From NCBI RefSeq assembly GCF_013282725.1, contig NZ_CP054043.1:3906001-3970000 (forward strand): a stretch of 64,000 nt of DNA, read 5' to 3'. Both the position numbers and the translations under genes were made by a program. The stretch is from Yersinia mollaretii ATCC 43969 (lineage in GTDB: Bacteria; Pseudomonadota; Gammaproteobacteria; Enterobacterales; Enterobacteriaceae). Every line of letters starts with the position of its first letter. Position 1 is the first letter of the stretch. This document shows, piece by piece, positions 11,121 to 19,376 of this stretch. The notes under the pieces are model-generated. The model worked only from the letters and a program-made list of their open reading frames with translations, had not been told where the DNA came from and ran no database searches.

Positions 11121-11143
11121 AACTGTTTTTGCTTTAAACAATT
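11121..11143. promoter_or_regulatory. LuxR-type dyad near -40 of the candidate small RNA
   Basis: AACTGTTTT...TTAAACAATT is an imperfect dyad of about 22 bp centred near 11132. That is roughly 39 bp upstream of the inferred start of the minus-strand small RNA, which has no recognisable -35 hexamer. Position and symmetry suit a LuxR-family activator such as YenR. Confidence 0.35.
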
Positions 11144-11538
11144 AGCTTTGAATATAATTGAACTAATATCTTAGCGCACAGATGCCAAGAAAGTTAGTCT
11201 GAAAAGAATATAATTTCGCCAATACCAGGGGACTTTTTTGAGTCCAACAGTACCGTTTTACCCCGCCATCTGGATGCCTTTACATTCAGATGGCCGTAAT
11301 GCCCCATCTTAGTTATCTCTCCCACGACACATCGACAAGCACTCCCTATCACCTTAATTTGCATTGCGCAGTACAAACTTAATGTAGCTGCATGATAGGA
11401 CAGAGATCACATTTTTTCGATATCGTTTAAAAATCAAACAAATATTCCCCTTCCCTGACCGATATCCACCGATTACAATGGATAAATACTCTTTTTACAC
11501 ATATAAACATTAAACTTATTTATGTAATTTTGATAAAC
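11144..11538. other. Intergenic stretch without a supported gene
   Basis: AT-rich. A 60-codon minus-strand frame (11194-11376) has no ribosome site, no recognisable domain and odd composition, so I do not call it. Two small hairpins are present: GGACT-TTTTTG-AGTCC at 11230-11245 and CCATCTGGATG/CATTCAGATGG at 11266-11293. They could be debris of an older element. Confidence 0.4.
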
Positions 11539-11552
11539 TTGACTTAAGTCAT
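11539..11552. promoter_or_regulatory. FNR-like box
   Basis: TTGACTTAAGTCAT matches the FNR consensus TTGAT-N4-ATCAA at 8 of the 10 defined positions. It lies about 58 bp upstream of the inferred plus-strand start behind a perfect TATAAT at 11591-11596. Confidence 0.35.
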
Positions 11553-11601
11553 GTCCGTAACCGAAATTAATCGTATGATAAATCAACGGTTATAATGTTT
11601 C

Positions 11602-11658
11602 CCTGGTGTTGGCCGAATTGGCATCCCTTACCAAATGAGATTGGTAAGGGTTTTTTTT
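11602..11658 (+). ncRNA. Candidate short RNA with strong intrinsic terminator, next to nrfG
   Basis: A perfect -10 (TATAAT, 11591-11596) is followed about 30 nt later by CCCTTACCAA-ATGAGA-TTGGTAAGGG and eight T residues (11625-11658). This is an excellent intrinsic terminator in the plus direction. No plus-strand gene precedes it and the nrf operon runs the other way, so the terminator appears to end a short non-coding transcript of about 55 nt. The hairpin has no T tract on the minus side, so it is not an ordinary nrf terminator. Confidence 0.45.
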
Positions 11659-11686
11659 ACCTGCAATTCAGGCGAGATGCCGAGGG

Positions 11687-12355
11687 CTAAGAGGCCCGTT
11701 GCATCATCCGAGCCAATGTTAGCGCTTGAATAATCACCGCACGATCGACCTCTGGATTCTCACTCTCCAACAACCGCTGCCAAATCGCGATGGCCTCGGT
11801 ATAGCGCCCTTGGGTAAATTGATCTGAGGCTTGCAGCATTAATGCCGTGTATTGCAACGGCTCTTTGGTTAATGACTGCTGTAACCAATAGGTCACCTCA
11901 TCAGTCATCTTTTTCCCCGACTGATAATAAAAAATGGTCGCGCGGGCAGCATCCAGCGCCGCATTGGCCCCCTGTAAACGCTCTGCTTGCTGCAATGCAA
12001 TTAGCGCATCACCAAACTCATTACGATAGAGATAATGTTGAGCCAAACTAAACCAGCCCGCACCGTTATCCGGTGATTGGCGGATGCGCTGCTGTAGACG
12101 ATATAACCTCGGGTCACTGCTCTGCTTATCCAGCATATTATTTAATCGAGTGGCTTCTTGCTGTCGCAGCGCCTCCTGCTGCACCAAGCTATAGCTGCCC
12201 AGATGTTGATACCCGACAAGAATCAGCGTCAGCGCCACCAAGGTTAATCCCACCGGCCAGCGCCAACTGATGCGGCCATAATGCGCAAACCAAGGCCCCC
12301 CGATCACGATAAGCATCAACAGCATGAGTGTCGCCAGCCCGATTGCCAGCACCAT
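11687..12355 (-). CDS. nrfG: Cytochrome c-type biogenesis protein NrfG (TPR)
   Basis: 222 aa. A short N-terminal membrane region (two hydrophobic stretches, 1-60) precedes a periplasmic tetratricopeptide region (NGAGWFSLAQHYLYRNEFGDA and following repeats), like NrfG and the C-terminal half of CcmH. It helps NrfEF recognise the NrfA C-terminus and attach haem to the unusual CWSCK site. The ATG overlaps the nrfF stop by 1 nt (TAATG). Last gene of the nrf operon. Confidence 0.92.
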   Translation of the reverse strand: MVLAIGLATLMLLMLIVIGGPWFAHYGRISWRWPVGLTLVALTLILVGYQHLGSYSLVQQEALRQQEATRLNNMLDKQSSDPRLYRLQQRIRQSPDNGAGWFSLAQHYLYRNEFGDALIALQQAERLQGANAALDAARATIFYYQSGKKMTDEVTYWLQQSLTKEPLQYTALMLQASDQFTQGRYTEAIAIWQRLLESENPEVDRAVIIQALTLARMMQRAS

Positions 12356-12765
12356 TAGTCAGTTCCTCGCGTCAATGAGGTCGTTCGCCGGCGTATTTTG
12401 TACACCAATGCACCCAACAAGCCGAACAGCAGCAGCGCTGGCCCAAACCAGAGCACCAGTGTGGTGCTGCGCAGCGGGGGTTGATAGCGCACAAAATCCC
12501 CATAGCGCGCTGTCATTAATGTCATGATCTCCTGCGCGCTATGCCCCTCTTCGACCAAACGGTAGACCTCAAGCCGCAAGTCCTGCGCAATGGGGGAAGT
12601 TGACTCCAATAGGTTCTGATTTTGACATTGCGGGCAGCGCAACTCTTTTGCCAGTGCCAATGCCTGTTGCTGGCGTTGCGGCGAACTGAATCTGTAGGTA
12701 TCCACCACGTCAGCTAACCCCCAAGGCGAGATGAGCAGTGATAGCACCAGTAAGATGACTTTCAT
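12355..12765 (-). CDS. nrfF: Haem lyase subunit NrfF (CcmH-like)
   Basis: 136 aa from the ATG at 12765, which overlaps the preceding stop as ATGA. A signal peptide (MKVILLVLSLLISPWGLA) is followed by the CcmH-type thioredox motif RCPQCQNQN and a C-terminal membrane helix (LVLWFGPALLLFGLLGALV). The protein keeps the apocytochrome thiols reduced and works with NrfE and NrfG in dedicated maturation of NrfA. Confidence 0.93.
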   Translation of the reverse strand: MKVILLVLSLLISPWGLADVVDTYRFSSPQRQQQALALAKELRCPQCQNQNLLESTSPIAQDLRLEVYRLVEEGHSAQEIMTLMTARYGDFVRYQPPLRSTTLVLWFGPALLLFGLLGALVYKIRRRTTSLTRGTD

Positions 12766-13310
12766 TGCTCCCCCGCCTTTGCCCACTGCGCCAATAGCGG
12801 CATAAATTGTTGCTGCCATACCGCGGGTGTCATCTCCCCCGCATAACGCTGGCGAATAACCCCATTGGCATCAATCAGCCATGTCTCAGGGGTGCCATAG
12901 ACTCCCATCGCCAGTGCTAAGGTGCCCTGCGGGTCATACAGACTTTTTTGGTAGGGATTGCCGTAGCGCTGGAGCGCATTCAATGCCGAGTGGCGCTCAT
13001 CGCGGTAATTTAGCCCATAAAACTGCACCCCCGGTAAGGTGCTGGCGATCTGCCCTAATGCCGCCATCTCTTGCTTGCAGCTAGCGCACCAACTGGCCCA
13101 GACATTAATGACCGTGACCTTACCCCGCAGTTGATCTTGAGTGGTAAGTTGCGCGGGTTGCTGCAATTCAGTGAGCGAAAATGCCGGGAAGGGCCGATCA
13201 TTCACCGCCAACTCAATCCGATGGGGATCGCGCTTTAAGCCACTGTAGAGCAGCATGCCCAAGACAAAAGCCAGCAGGGGAACCATTAACCAAGGCCAAC
13301 GTTGCCTCAT
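12762..13310 (-). CDS. DsbE/CcmG-type thiol:disulfide interchange protein of the nrf operon
   Basis: 182 aa. An N-terminal signal anchor (WLMVPLLAFVLGMLLYSG) precedes a thioredoxin fold with the active site WASWCASCKQEM and the conserved GVYGTPETWLID loop. By family it reduces apocytochrome cysteines before haem ligation. E. coli nrf lacks this gene between nrfE and nrfF, while some other bacteria carry a ccmG-like nrf gene. It overlaps nrfE and nrfF by 4 nt each, so it is fully embedded in the operon. Confidence 0.9.
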   Translation of the reverse strand: MRQRWPWLMVPLLAFVLGMLLYSGLKRDPHRIELAVNDRPFPAFSLTELQQPAQLTTQDQLRGKVTVINVWASWCASCKQEMAALGQIASTLPGVQFYGLNYRDERHSALNALQRYGNPYQKSLYDPQGTLALAMGVYGTPETWLIDANGVIRQRYAGEMTPAVWQQQFMPLLAQWAKAGEQ

Positions 13311-15196
13311 TTATCCTCCGCCATTGCATCGGAACGCCGAATTCGGTTCCACAGTGCCAGCAAGCCGCCCACGACCATCATCAGCGCACCGCCCCAGATC
13401 CAACTCACCATTGGCTTGTAATACAAACGCACGCTGTACTCCCCCGCGCCCAAGTTATCCCCCAAAACCGCATAAAAATCGGCTAGTGGGCCACTGGCGA
13501 TGGCCGGTTCAATCATCAATACCTCGCGCACAGTATAGCGCCGTCGCTCAGGTAATAGTGTGGTTATGGGCTGGCCCTGTTGGCTCACCCTGATCTGCGC
13601 CCGTTCGCTGGTATAGTTTGGGCCAACGCGCAACTCCGTTTGGCGATAAGTAAACTGATAGCCCGCCAGTGTAATCTGAGTGCCGAGAGACATTCGGCTG
13701 CCCTGCTCCACCGAGTGATACGACGCAAATAACATGCCCAGTAAGCTGACAGCAACACCACCATGCAGCAGCCATGATCGCCAGTGTATTTTTGGTGCGA
13801 ACAGGGGGGCCAGCAAGGCCCAGAGGGCGAGAGTGACACCCGGTACCATCCCCGCTTGCCACGGCAATTCGCCCAAACAGGAAGTGAACAGTGCCACTGA
13901 GAGGGCGAGCAACGCGGGGATCGCCAGCCGCCAGAGAGTGACTTTGGGGCTGTGCCGCCAATGAGCAAAGGGCATTAATCCCACCAGCAAGAGCATCACC
14001 AGCACAAAGGGGGTGAGCGTCTGATTAAAATAGGGTGCGCCCACAGAGAGCGAACCCAAGCCTAATGCACTGAAAATCAATGGGTATAAGGTGCCAATCA
14101 GGACAGTTACCGCCGCGACACTCAACAGCACGAATGCCGCCAACAACAAGGTTTCCCGTGAGAAAAGGTTGAAGTCAGCCACACGACTCCCTCCCCTCAC
14201 CCGCAGCGCAAATAGGGTCAGTGAGGCTAAGGTCACGACGCCAAACAGCGCCAGCAGGGCTTCACCCCGAGCGCTATCCACGGCAAACGCGTGTACTGAG
14301 GTCAACACCCCAGAGCGGACAATAAAGGTGCCGAGCAAACAAAGTTGGAAGGTCACCAGCGCCAGCAGTATCCCCCAATGCGGGTATAAGTCGCGCCGCG
14401 CGTTGATGGCAAGTATATGCAGTAGCGCAGTGGCGGTGAGCCAAGGCAGCAGTGACGCATTTTCGACCGGGTCCCAGAACCACCAGCCACCCCAGCCCAA
14501 TTCACTGTAGGCCCACCAAGCACCCAGCAAGATCCCCGTGGTCAATAAGCACCAAGCGGCCAATACCCACGGGCGGCTGTAGCGCGCCATGGATTGACCG
14601 CGATGTCCATCAAGTAGCGCCGCGACGGCGAAAGCAAAACTGATGGCAAATCCGCTATACCCCAGATACAACAGGGGAGGATGAAAGATCAGTGCCAGAT
14701 CTTGCAGCATCGGGTTCAAATCACGCCCCTCCGCCAGTGTGGGGAATAAGCGTTCAAAAGGGTTGGAGAAAAAGAGGATAAACAGACTCAAGATCACCAG
14801 CAGCCAACCCATCACACAGAGTGAACGGGCAAAAAAACGCAGTGGGAAGTGGCGACGAAAAAAGGTCAGTGCGGCACTCCAGAGACTCAGCGCAAAGAGC
14901 AGAAACAGCATCGACCCTTCATGCCCACCCCAGATCGCTGCTATTTTGTAAAAAAGTGGAAGCTGGCTGTTCGCGTGCTGCGCAACATAGAGCAGCGAGA
15001 AATCGTCGGTCACAAAACACTCGCCCAGTAGCAGTAGCGCCAGTGAGATAAACAGTGTCACGCCATAACTGAGCGACGGAAGCCAATAGAGTAGTGGCCA
15101 CCGCCGCCCCTGTAGCGCAATAATCGACAGACAGCCGAGCAGTAGCGCCAGTGACGCCGCCGCCAGCAGTGACAACAGTCCTAATTCGCCGATCAT
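13307..15196 (-). CDS. nrfE: Haem lyase subunit NrfE (CcmF-like)
   Basis: 629-aa polytopic membrane protein of the CcmF/CycK family. The tryptophan-rich haem-handling loop is clear (WAYSELGWGGWWFWDPVENAS). Conserved histidine-containing segments such as WGGHEGSMLFLLF and FHPPLLYLGYSGF are present. About 14 helices precede a periplasmic domain near 510-600. It ligates haem to the CxxCK site of NrfA with NrfF and NrfG. It starts 13 bp after nrfD. Confidence 0.95.
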   Translation of the reverse strand: MIGELGLLSLLAAASLALLLGCLSIIALQGRRWPLLYWLPSLSYGVTLFISLALLLLGECFVTDDFSLLYVAQHANSQLPLFYKIAAIWGGHEGSMLFLLFALSLWSAALTFFRRHFPLRFFARSLCVMGWLLVILSLFILFFSNPFERLFPTLAEGRDLNPMLQDLALIFHPPLLYLGYSGFAISFAFAVAALLDGHRGQSMARYSRPWVLAAWCLLTTGILLGAWWAYSELGWGGWWFWDPVENASLLPWLTATALLHILAINARRDLYPHWGILLALVTFQLCLLGTFIVRSGVLTSVHAFAVDSARGEALLALFGVVTLASLTLFALRVRGGSRVADFNLFSRETLLLAAFVLLSVAAVTVLIGTLYPLIFSALGLGSLSVGAPYFNQTLTPFVLVMLLLVGLMPFAHWRHSPKVTLWRLAIPALLALSVALFTSCLGELPWQAGMVPGVTLALWALLAPLFAPKIHWRSWLLHGGVAVSLLGMLFASYHSVEQGSRMSLGTQITLAGYQFTYRQTELRVGPNYTSERAQIRVSQQGQPITTLLPERRRYTVREVLMIEPAIASGPLADFYAVLGDNLGAGEYSVRLYYKPMVSWIWGGALMMVVGGLLALWNRIRRSDAMAEDK

Positions 15197-15209
15197 ATCC
15201 GCTCGCTCA

Positions 15210-16175
15210 TCACGCCACCGTCATCTGTCCGGCATAGAGAATGAAGAAGCGCAAAACGAATACGCCAAATAGACTCATGCCCGATACCGTGAGCAAAAAT
15301 GAGATCCGGTGGCGTAGGTGATGGCTGCAATAGCGGTTTAATGCCAATGGCAGCACCATGCCGCAACCCACCACCCCGACCCAGAACATCGCCGCCCAGA
15401 AGCCGCTGCCCAATGCAACCGCCACGGCTACCTCTTTCTGCCCGCCGCCAAACCATAGCCCGGTAAAGAAGGCCAACAGCAGAAACAGCTCCAGCCAAAC
15501 CACCGGTTTCTCCAGCCGATGGATAAACGCTAGCGCCGGGCTATCTATCGGCTCTTTAAACACCGCCACCGCACACAACACCATCGCCGCGATCCCCGAG
15601 GAGACACCGGAGAACAGGAACAACACCGGTAACACCGGATTATTCAGCAGCGGATAGCTCTTCAGTGCGGACAATAGAAAACCGGTGTAGGCTCCCAATG
15701 CCACCGCCAGAAACAGCATAAAGGGTTCCAGTTTGCACTCAATCGGCGCGATTTTGTTGAGCAAGGTACTGACCCAGCTCAATTTAGGATAGGGTTGGAG
15801 TTGCGCCGCGATCCAGTGACGGAAGATCACGGCCAGCCAGAGCAACAGCACCCCCATATAGAGCTGAAATAGCATCACCCCTAATGACATCACCGAACTG
15901 GTGCTGTAGAAAAACATCAGCTTCCAGAAGGTCCATGGCCGCGTGAGGTGCAGGATCAAGATCAGTAAACCGCAGATAACCGCCAGTGGCGCGATTATGG
16001 CCGTGGATTTGAGCAGCCCGCTCTGCGCCGCCTCCTCCCCCAATACCTGCCGCTTAACCAGCAGGCTCACCACCACCATCCCCGCAGAGACGCCAATCAA
16101 GAACAGGTAGATGGCAATGGGCCAATCCCAGACTAATGATTCAAAGTGAAACGGCGTATTCGCTTGAGCACTCAT
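15210..16175 (-). CDS. nrfD: NrfD quinol-oxidising membrane subunit (PsrC family)
   Basis: 321 aa with eight or nine membrane helices (PIAIYLFLIGVSAGMVVVS at the start). It takes electrons from menaquinol and passes them to the NrfC iron-sulfur protein. The start ATG overlaps the nrfC stop by 4 nt. Confidence 0.93.
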   Translation of the reverse strand: MSAQANTPFHFESLVWDWPIAIYLFLIGVSAGMVVVSLLVKRQVLGEEAAQSGLLKSTAIIAPLAVICGLLILILHLTRPWTFWKLMFFYSTSSVMSLGVMLFQLYMGVLLLWLAVIFRHWIAAQLQPYPKLSWVSTLLNKIAPIECKLEPFMLFLAVALGAYTGFLLSALKSYPLLNNPVLPVLFLFSGVSSGIAAMVLCAVAVFKEPIDSPALAFIHRLEKPVVWLELFLLLAFFTGLWFGGGQKEVAVAVALGSGFWAAMFWVGVVGCGMVLPLALNRYCSHHLRHRISFLLTVSGMSLFGVFVLRFFILYAGQMTVA

Positions 16176-16843
16176 CCGGTTATCTCCCCATACTGAAAAG
16201 GCACACGGTACAGCTTCGGCTGTGTCCCCAGATGTAACTTGGCGCGATACACTGTGCGCTGATGCAACAGCTTCACCAGCTCACTGTTGGGATCGTCCAG
16301 ATTGCCAAACACCAGTGCTTTAGTGGGGCATGAGAGCACACAGGCGGGCTGTTTCCCCTGCTTAAGGTTGGTTTTGCGGCAAAAATCGCACTTGTCGGCG
16401 GTTTTGGTGACCGGATGGATAAACCGTACCCGATAGGGGCACGCCGCGATGCAATATTGGCAGCCGACACAGAGATCAGGATTGACATCAATAATGCCTG
16501 TCGCCTTATCGCGATAGGATGCGCCCGTCGGGCAGACATCCACACAAGGAGCGTGGTCACAATGCTGGCAGGAGTGACGATAAAACTGATACTTCACCGC
16601 CGGAAACTCCCCGATGGGTTGACTGCGAATGATACTGAGGCGCGAGACGCCCGCCGGGACATGGTTCACTTCACGGCAAGCATCCATACAGGCGGTGCAG
16701 CCAATGCAGCGAGTCTCATCATGCAGCATCCCGTAGCGAACGCCGTCGACTGTGCCGCTAAGTGCCAACGAACGCCCCGTTGACCCGGTCATAAAGATCA
16801 GCGCCCCCATGCCGACCAGAAAGTGACGACGATTGGTCTTCAT
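16172..16843 (-). CDS. nrfC: Ferredoxin-like protein NrfC (4 x [4Fe-4S])
   Basis: 223 aa from the ATG at 16843, which overlaps the nrfB stop as ATGA. A twin-arginine-like leader (TNRRHFLVGMGALIF) is followed by four cysteine groups: CIGCTACMDAC, CQHCDHAPCVDVCP, CVGCQYCIAACP and CDFC...CVLSCP. It carries electrons from NrfD to the pentahaem NrfB. Longer upstream frames exist but the overlap favours this start. Confidence 0.94.
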   Translation of the reverse strand: MKTNRRHFLVGMGALIFMTGSTGRSLALSGTVDGVRYGMLHDETRCIGCTACMDACREVNHVPAGVSRLSIIRSQPIGEFPAVKYQFYRHSCQHCDHAPCVDVCPTGASYRDKATGIIDVNPDLCVGCQYCIAACPYRVRFIHPVTKTADKCDFCRKTNLKQGKQPACVLSCPTKALVFGNLDDPNSELVKLLHQRTVYRAKLHLGTQPKLYRVPFQYGEITG

Positions 16844-17406
16844 GGCGTCTCCTTCGGCATCAACTCCTGCTGGCGGCGGTGGCAATCAACACAGATTTTG
16901 ACTCGCCCCTTCTCATCCAGCCCCTGCATCGGGTCGGTTTTAGGGTGCAACTGATGACAACTGACACACGAAAGTTTCAACATATGCACATCATGCGGCC
17001 AGAAGGCTTCGCGTAATTTTTCCGGCTGATGGCAACTCATGCAGACGCTATTTTGTTGCGAGACGCTGTACATCGCCTTATCGGCATTCAACATCTCGCT
17101 GTTGAAGCGCATCACATCTTTTACGCCGTTGCGGTGCAGCATTGATGCCTTGCCGTGACAGTTGGTGCAGGTGACCGCCAATTGAGTATTGGGATTCACC
17201 GCCCCCGCATGTTTGCCGTGCAGCTCATCTTTTTGCTCTTTATGACACTGGACGCAAGCGGCATCGGGATTACGCTGCGGCTCCACGACATGACGCGAGT
17301 CTGTTGCCTTCGGCGTCGCGGTCTGTGTCGTGGCGTGAGTGGGCAGCGTGCACAAGGCCAACACGGCCAGCAGCGCTGCTGAACAGAATGAACCTAAAAC
17401 GCGCAT
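16840..17406 (-). CDS. nrfB: Pentahaem cytochrome NrfB
   Basis: 188 aa with a signal peptide ending near THA-TTQ and five CxxCH haem sites: CVQCH, CTNCH, CMSCH, CVSCH, CVDCH. It is the periplasmic electron donor to the NrfA dimer. It lies 87 bp after nrfA with no internal terminator evident. Confidence 0.95.
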   Translation of the reverse strand: MRVLGSFCSAALLAVLALCTLPTHATTQTATPKATDSRHVVEPQRNPDAACVQCHKEQKDELHGKHAGAVNPNTQLAVTCTNCHGKASMLHRNGVKDVMRFNSEMLNADKAMYSVSQQNSVCMSCHQPEKLREAFWPHDVHMLKLSCVSCHQLHPKTDPMQGLDEKGRVKICVDCHRRQQELMPKETP

Positions 17407-17493
17407 AGTGATTCCACCTTTGCTATGGCCCCAAGTGGGAGCCAGTGGGTGCTGGGAAGAGAGCCGGTGAGGTTTCCCCCACCGGAACGCCGC

Positions 17494-18912
17494 TTACTGG
17501 CTCAAACGGCCCGCTTTTCGGGCTTGATCATCCCACGCTGGCACCACTTGTTGCAGAAACTCCTGCTTCTCCCGGTTCAGCTTATCCATATCCATCCCCA
17601 GCGCTTTTTGCGCATTGAGTTTGGTCGAGATATCCGGCAGCGGAATTTCGTGGCTAATCCCTTTCGTTGCCAGCAGACGCGCCAGTTGGGTTCGGGCATC
17701 AGCCGCTTTGTTCAGCGCGCCCCCCAACACTTTCAGGCCAATATCCGGTGCATGCATATGAATGCCATGGGAGGCGATGGCGTAATCCCAACGCCACTGG
17801 GCATGGCGGATATCTTGCAAAATAGGCTTCATCTCTTGCTCAGTTGCCCCCGCATCCCATGCGGCTTTCGCCTCGTAATGGGCATGAACCAGTTGCTTCT
17901 CAACATTCAGTTTCAGCTCCTGAATACTGGCTTTGCGTTCAGCAACAATGTCTTGCAAGGTTTTTTTATCTTGGGTGTGGCAGTTCACACAGGTGCTTTC
18001 GAAGCTGTCGAAGGGGTTGCGAATCTGGTGATCGGTATAGACTTTGCCCGCCGCATTTTGGATTTTCGGCATATGGCAATCAATGCAACTCACATTATTT
18101 TTGCCATGAATTCCTGCGCGCCAAGTTTCATATTCCGGGTGTTGCGCTTTAAGCATCGGGGTTTTTGACAGCGGATGCACCCAATCGGAGAACGCAATTC
18201 CATCATAATATTTCTCCATTGACTCCACATCGGTGCCTTGATCCCATGGGAGTTTCACCGCTTTGTCTTTACCCGCGAAGTGATACTCAACATGACACTG
18301 GCTGCACACCATGGATTGTTGATCCATGCGGCTAGCATGATCGAAAGGTTGATTGATAGATTGCAGCGCGCGTTCTGTGTAGGGGCGAGACAACACCAGT
18401 GCCGGTTTACCCGCCGCAAAATCGGCGGTAGCGGTATCATGACAGTCGGCACAGCCCAGTTGATTGACCACTTCCGGGCCGCCTTTGGCCCATGTCCCCT
18501 TGAAGTAGCCCTCTTCACCCTGCTCATTGATCAAGCGGGCGACATCCGGACTTTTACAGCTCCAACAGGCCATGGGTAAGGGGCCATCCTCTGCGGTTTT
18601 TGGCGCGGCGGTGCGCAAAGTTTCCCGCACATCGGTGACGGCATAATAGTGCCCACGGGGTTTGTTATAATCCTTGGCAAAGGGGTAACCCGCCCAGAGA
18701 ATGACCAGATTAGGGTCATCCGCGAGTGCATCTTCCCGTGGCCCACTCTCTTTGGTTTTGAGCCATGAGGTGAACTGATCCACATGCTGTTCGGCGAATT
18801 TATCGTTACGGGCCTCAATCGGCGGTGTCGGGGCTGCTGAGAGAGAAAATATCCCTCCCATCGCCAAAAGTGCCACTATCCCTACCGCCATCTGTCTTAT
18901 CAATTTGCTCAC
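17494..18912 (-). CDS. nrfA: Ammonia-forming cytochrome c552 nitrite reductase
   Basis: Periplasmic pentahaem enzyme reducing nitrite to ammonium with six electrons. It carries the diagnostic active-site haem motif ACWSCK and four CxxCH sites (CADCH, CSQCH, CIDCH, CVNCH), plus the conserved HGIHMHAP and GIHGKNN segments. It matches E. coli NrfA almost throughout. I prefer the GTG at 18912 ([10 protein letters not shown]...) because TGGAG sits at good spacing. The ATG at 18939 would add nine residues and lacks a ribosome site. First gene of the operon. Confidence 0.96.
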   Translation of the reverse strand: MSKLIRQMAVGIVALLAMGGIFSLSAAPTPPIEARNDKFAEQHVDQFTSWLKTKESGPREDALADDPNLVILWAGYPFAKDYNKPRGHYYAVTDVRETLRTAAPKTAEDGPLPMACWSCKSPDVARLINEQGEEGYFKGTWAKGGPEVVNQLGCADCHDTATADFAAGKPALVLSRPYTERALQSINQPFDHASRMDQQSMVCSQCHVEYHFAGKDKAVKLPWDQGTDVESMEKYYDGIAFSDWVHPLSKTPMLKAQHPEYETWRAGIHGKNNVSCIDCHMPKIQNAAGKVYTDHQIRNPFDSFESTCVNCHTQDKKTLQDIVAERKASIQELKLNVEKQLVHAHYEAKAAWDAGATEQEMKPILQDIRHAQWRWDYAIASHGIHMHAPDIGLKVLGGALNKAADARTQLARLLATKGISHEIPLPDISTKLNAQKALGMDMDKLNREKQEFLQQVVPAWDDQARKAGRLSQ

Positions 18913-19054
18913 AATAGGTACTCCAGTGTGTTTTTCCATCCCGGGCCTATCGCTGCCCGCACCAGATAGTTATTTTTATTTTTAAGCCCGCATCGGATGA
19001 AAAAGACTCAGCCAAGAGATCACTCACTGCTGATGACATCCACTGGGTTAAGGC

Positions 19055-19115
19055 GATATTAAGGAGGATTTGCCACAAATGATTTGTAGTAATAAGAATG
19101 CTTGTTTTAGATCAA
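19055..19115 (-). promoter_or_regulatory. Candidate FNR-dependent nrfA promoter
   Basis: TTGTTTTAGATCAA (19102-19115) matches the FNR consensus with one mismatch. On the minus strand TAATAT (about 19055-19060) could be the -10. This places the FNR box centre about 60 bp upstream of the start point, a class I position. The leader to nrfA would be about 135 nt. The rest of 18913-19324 shows no gene. Confidence 0.5.
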
Positions 19116-19324
19116 ACATTTTTTGTGTGGGTATTCACTTTTATGAAGCAGGTCAAATAAAAAGCGCCTATCGATCATTTTTTGCAGAAAAGTCAACGAT
19201 ATAACTCTTTATAGGTAGTAATGAGGGGATCAGAGATTGAGAGGGGGGATTGTCCCGCCATTTTCATGACGGGATAAGATTATTAACGACCGAGGATTTT
19301 GCACTGAAAACAGGGGGCGGCAAT

Positions 19325-19376
19325 TAACACTAATCAGCCATTAACACCAAATCGGCCATCAACACCAATAGGCCAT
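19325..19376. repeat. Three imperfect 17-18-bp tandem repeats across a gene end
   Basis: Units at 19325-19341, 19342-19359 and 19360-19376 follow the pattern (T/C)AACACCAA.T.GGCCAT. The rightmost unit encodes the last codons of the siderophore-interacting protein. The other two lie just past its stop codon, so the end of the gene has been duplicated. Confidence 0.7.

Noticed and set aside
11194..11376. 60-codon minus-strand frame in the yenR-nrf gap
   Set aside because: No ribosome site, no recognisable domain, unusual composition and location in hairpin-rich debris. I treat it as chance.
11595..11693. Tryptophan-rich reading frame starting MFPWCWPNWHPLP, considered as a leader peptide
   Set aside because: Its ATG overlaps the TATAAT box, so it would not be in the transcript, and it runs through the terminator. 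No ribosome site.
14091..14510. Long antisense frames opposite nrfE, tssM, tssF and clpV (for example 139 codons here)
   Set aside because: They lie fully inside strongly conserved genes on the other strand and show no family features. They are shadows caused by codon bias.
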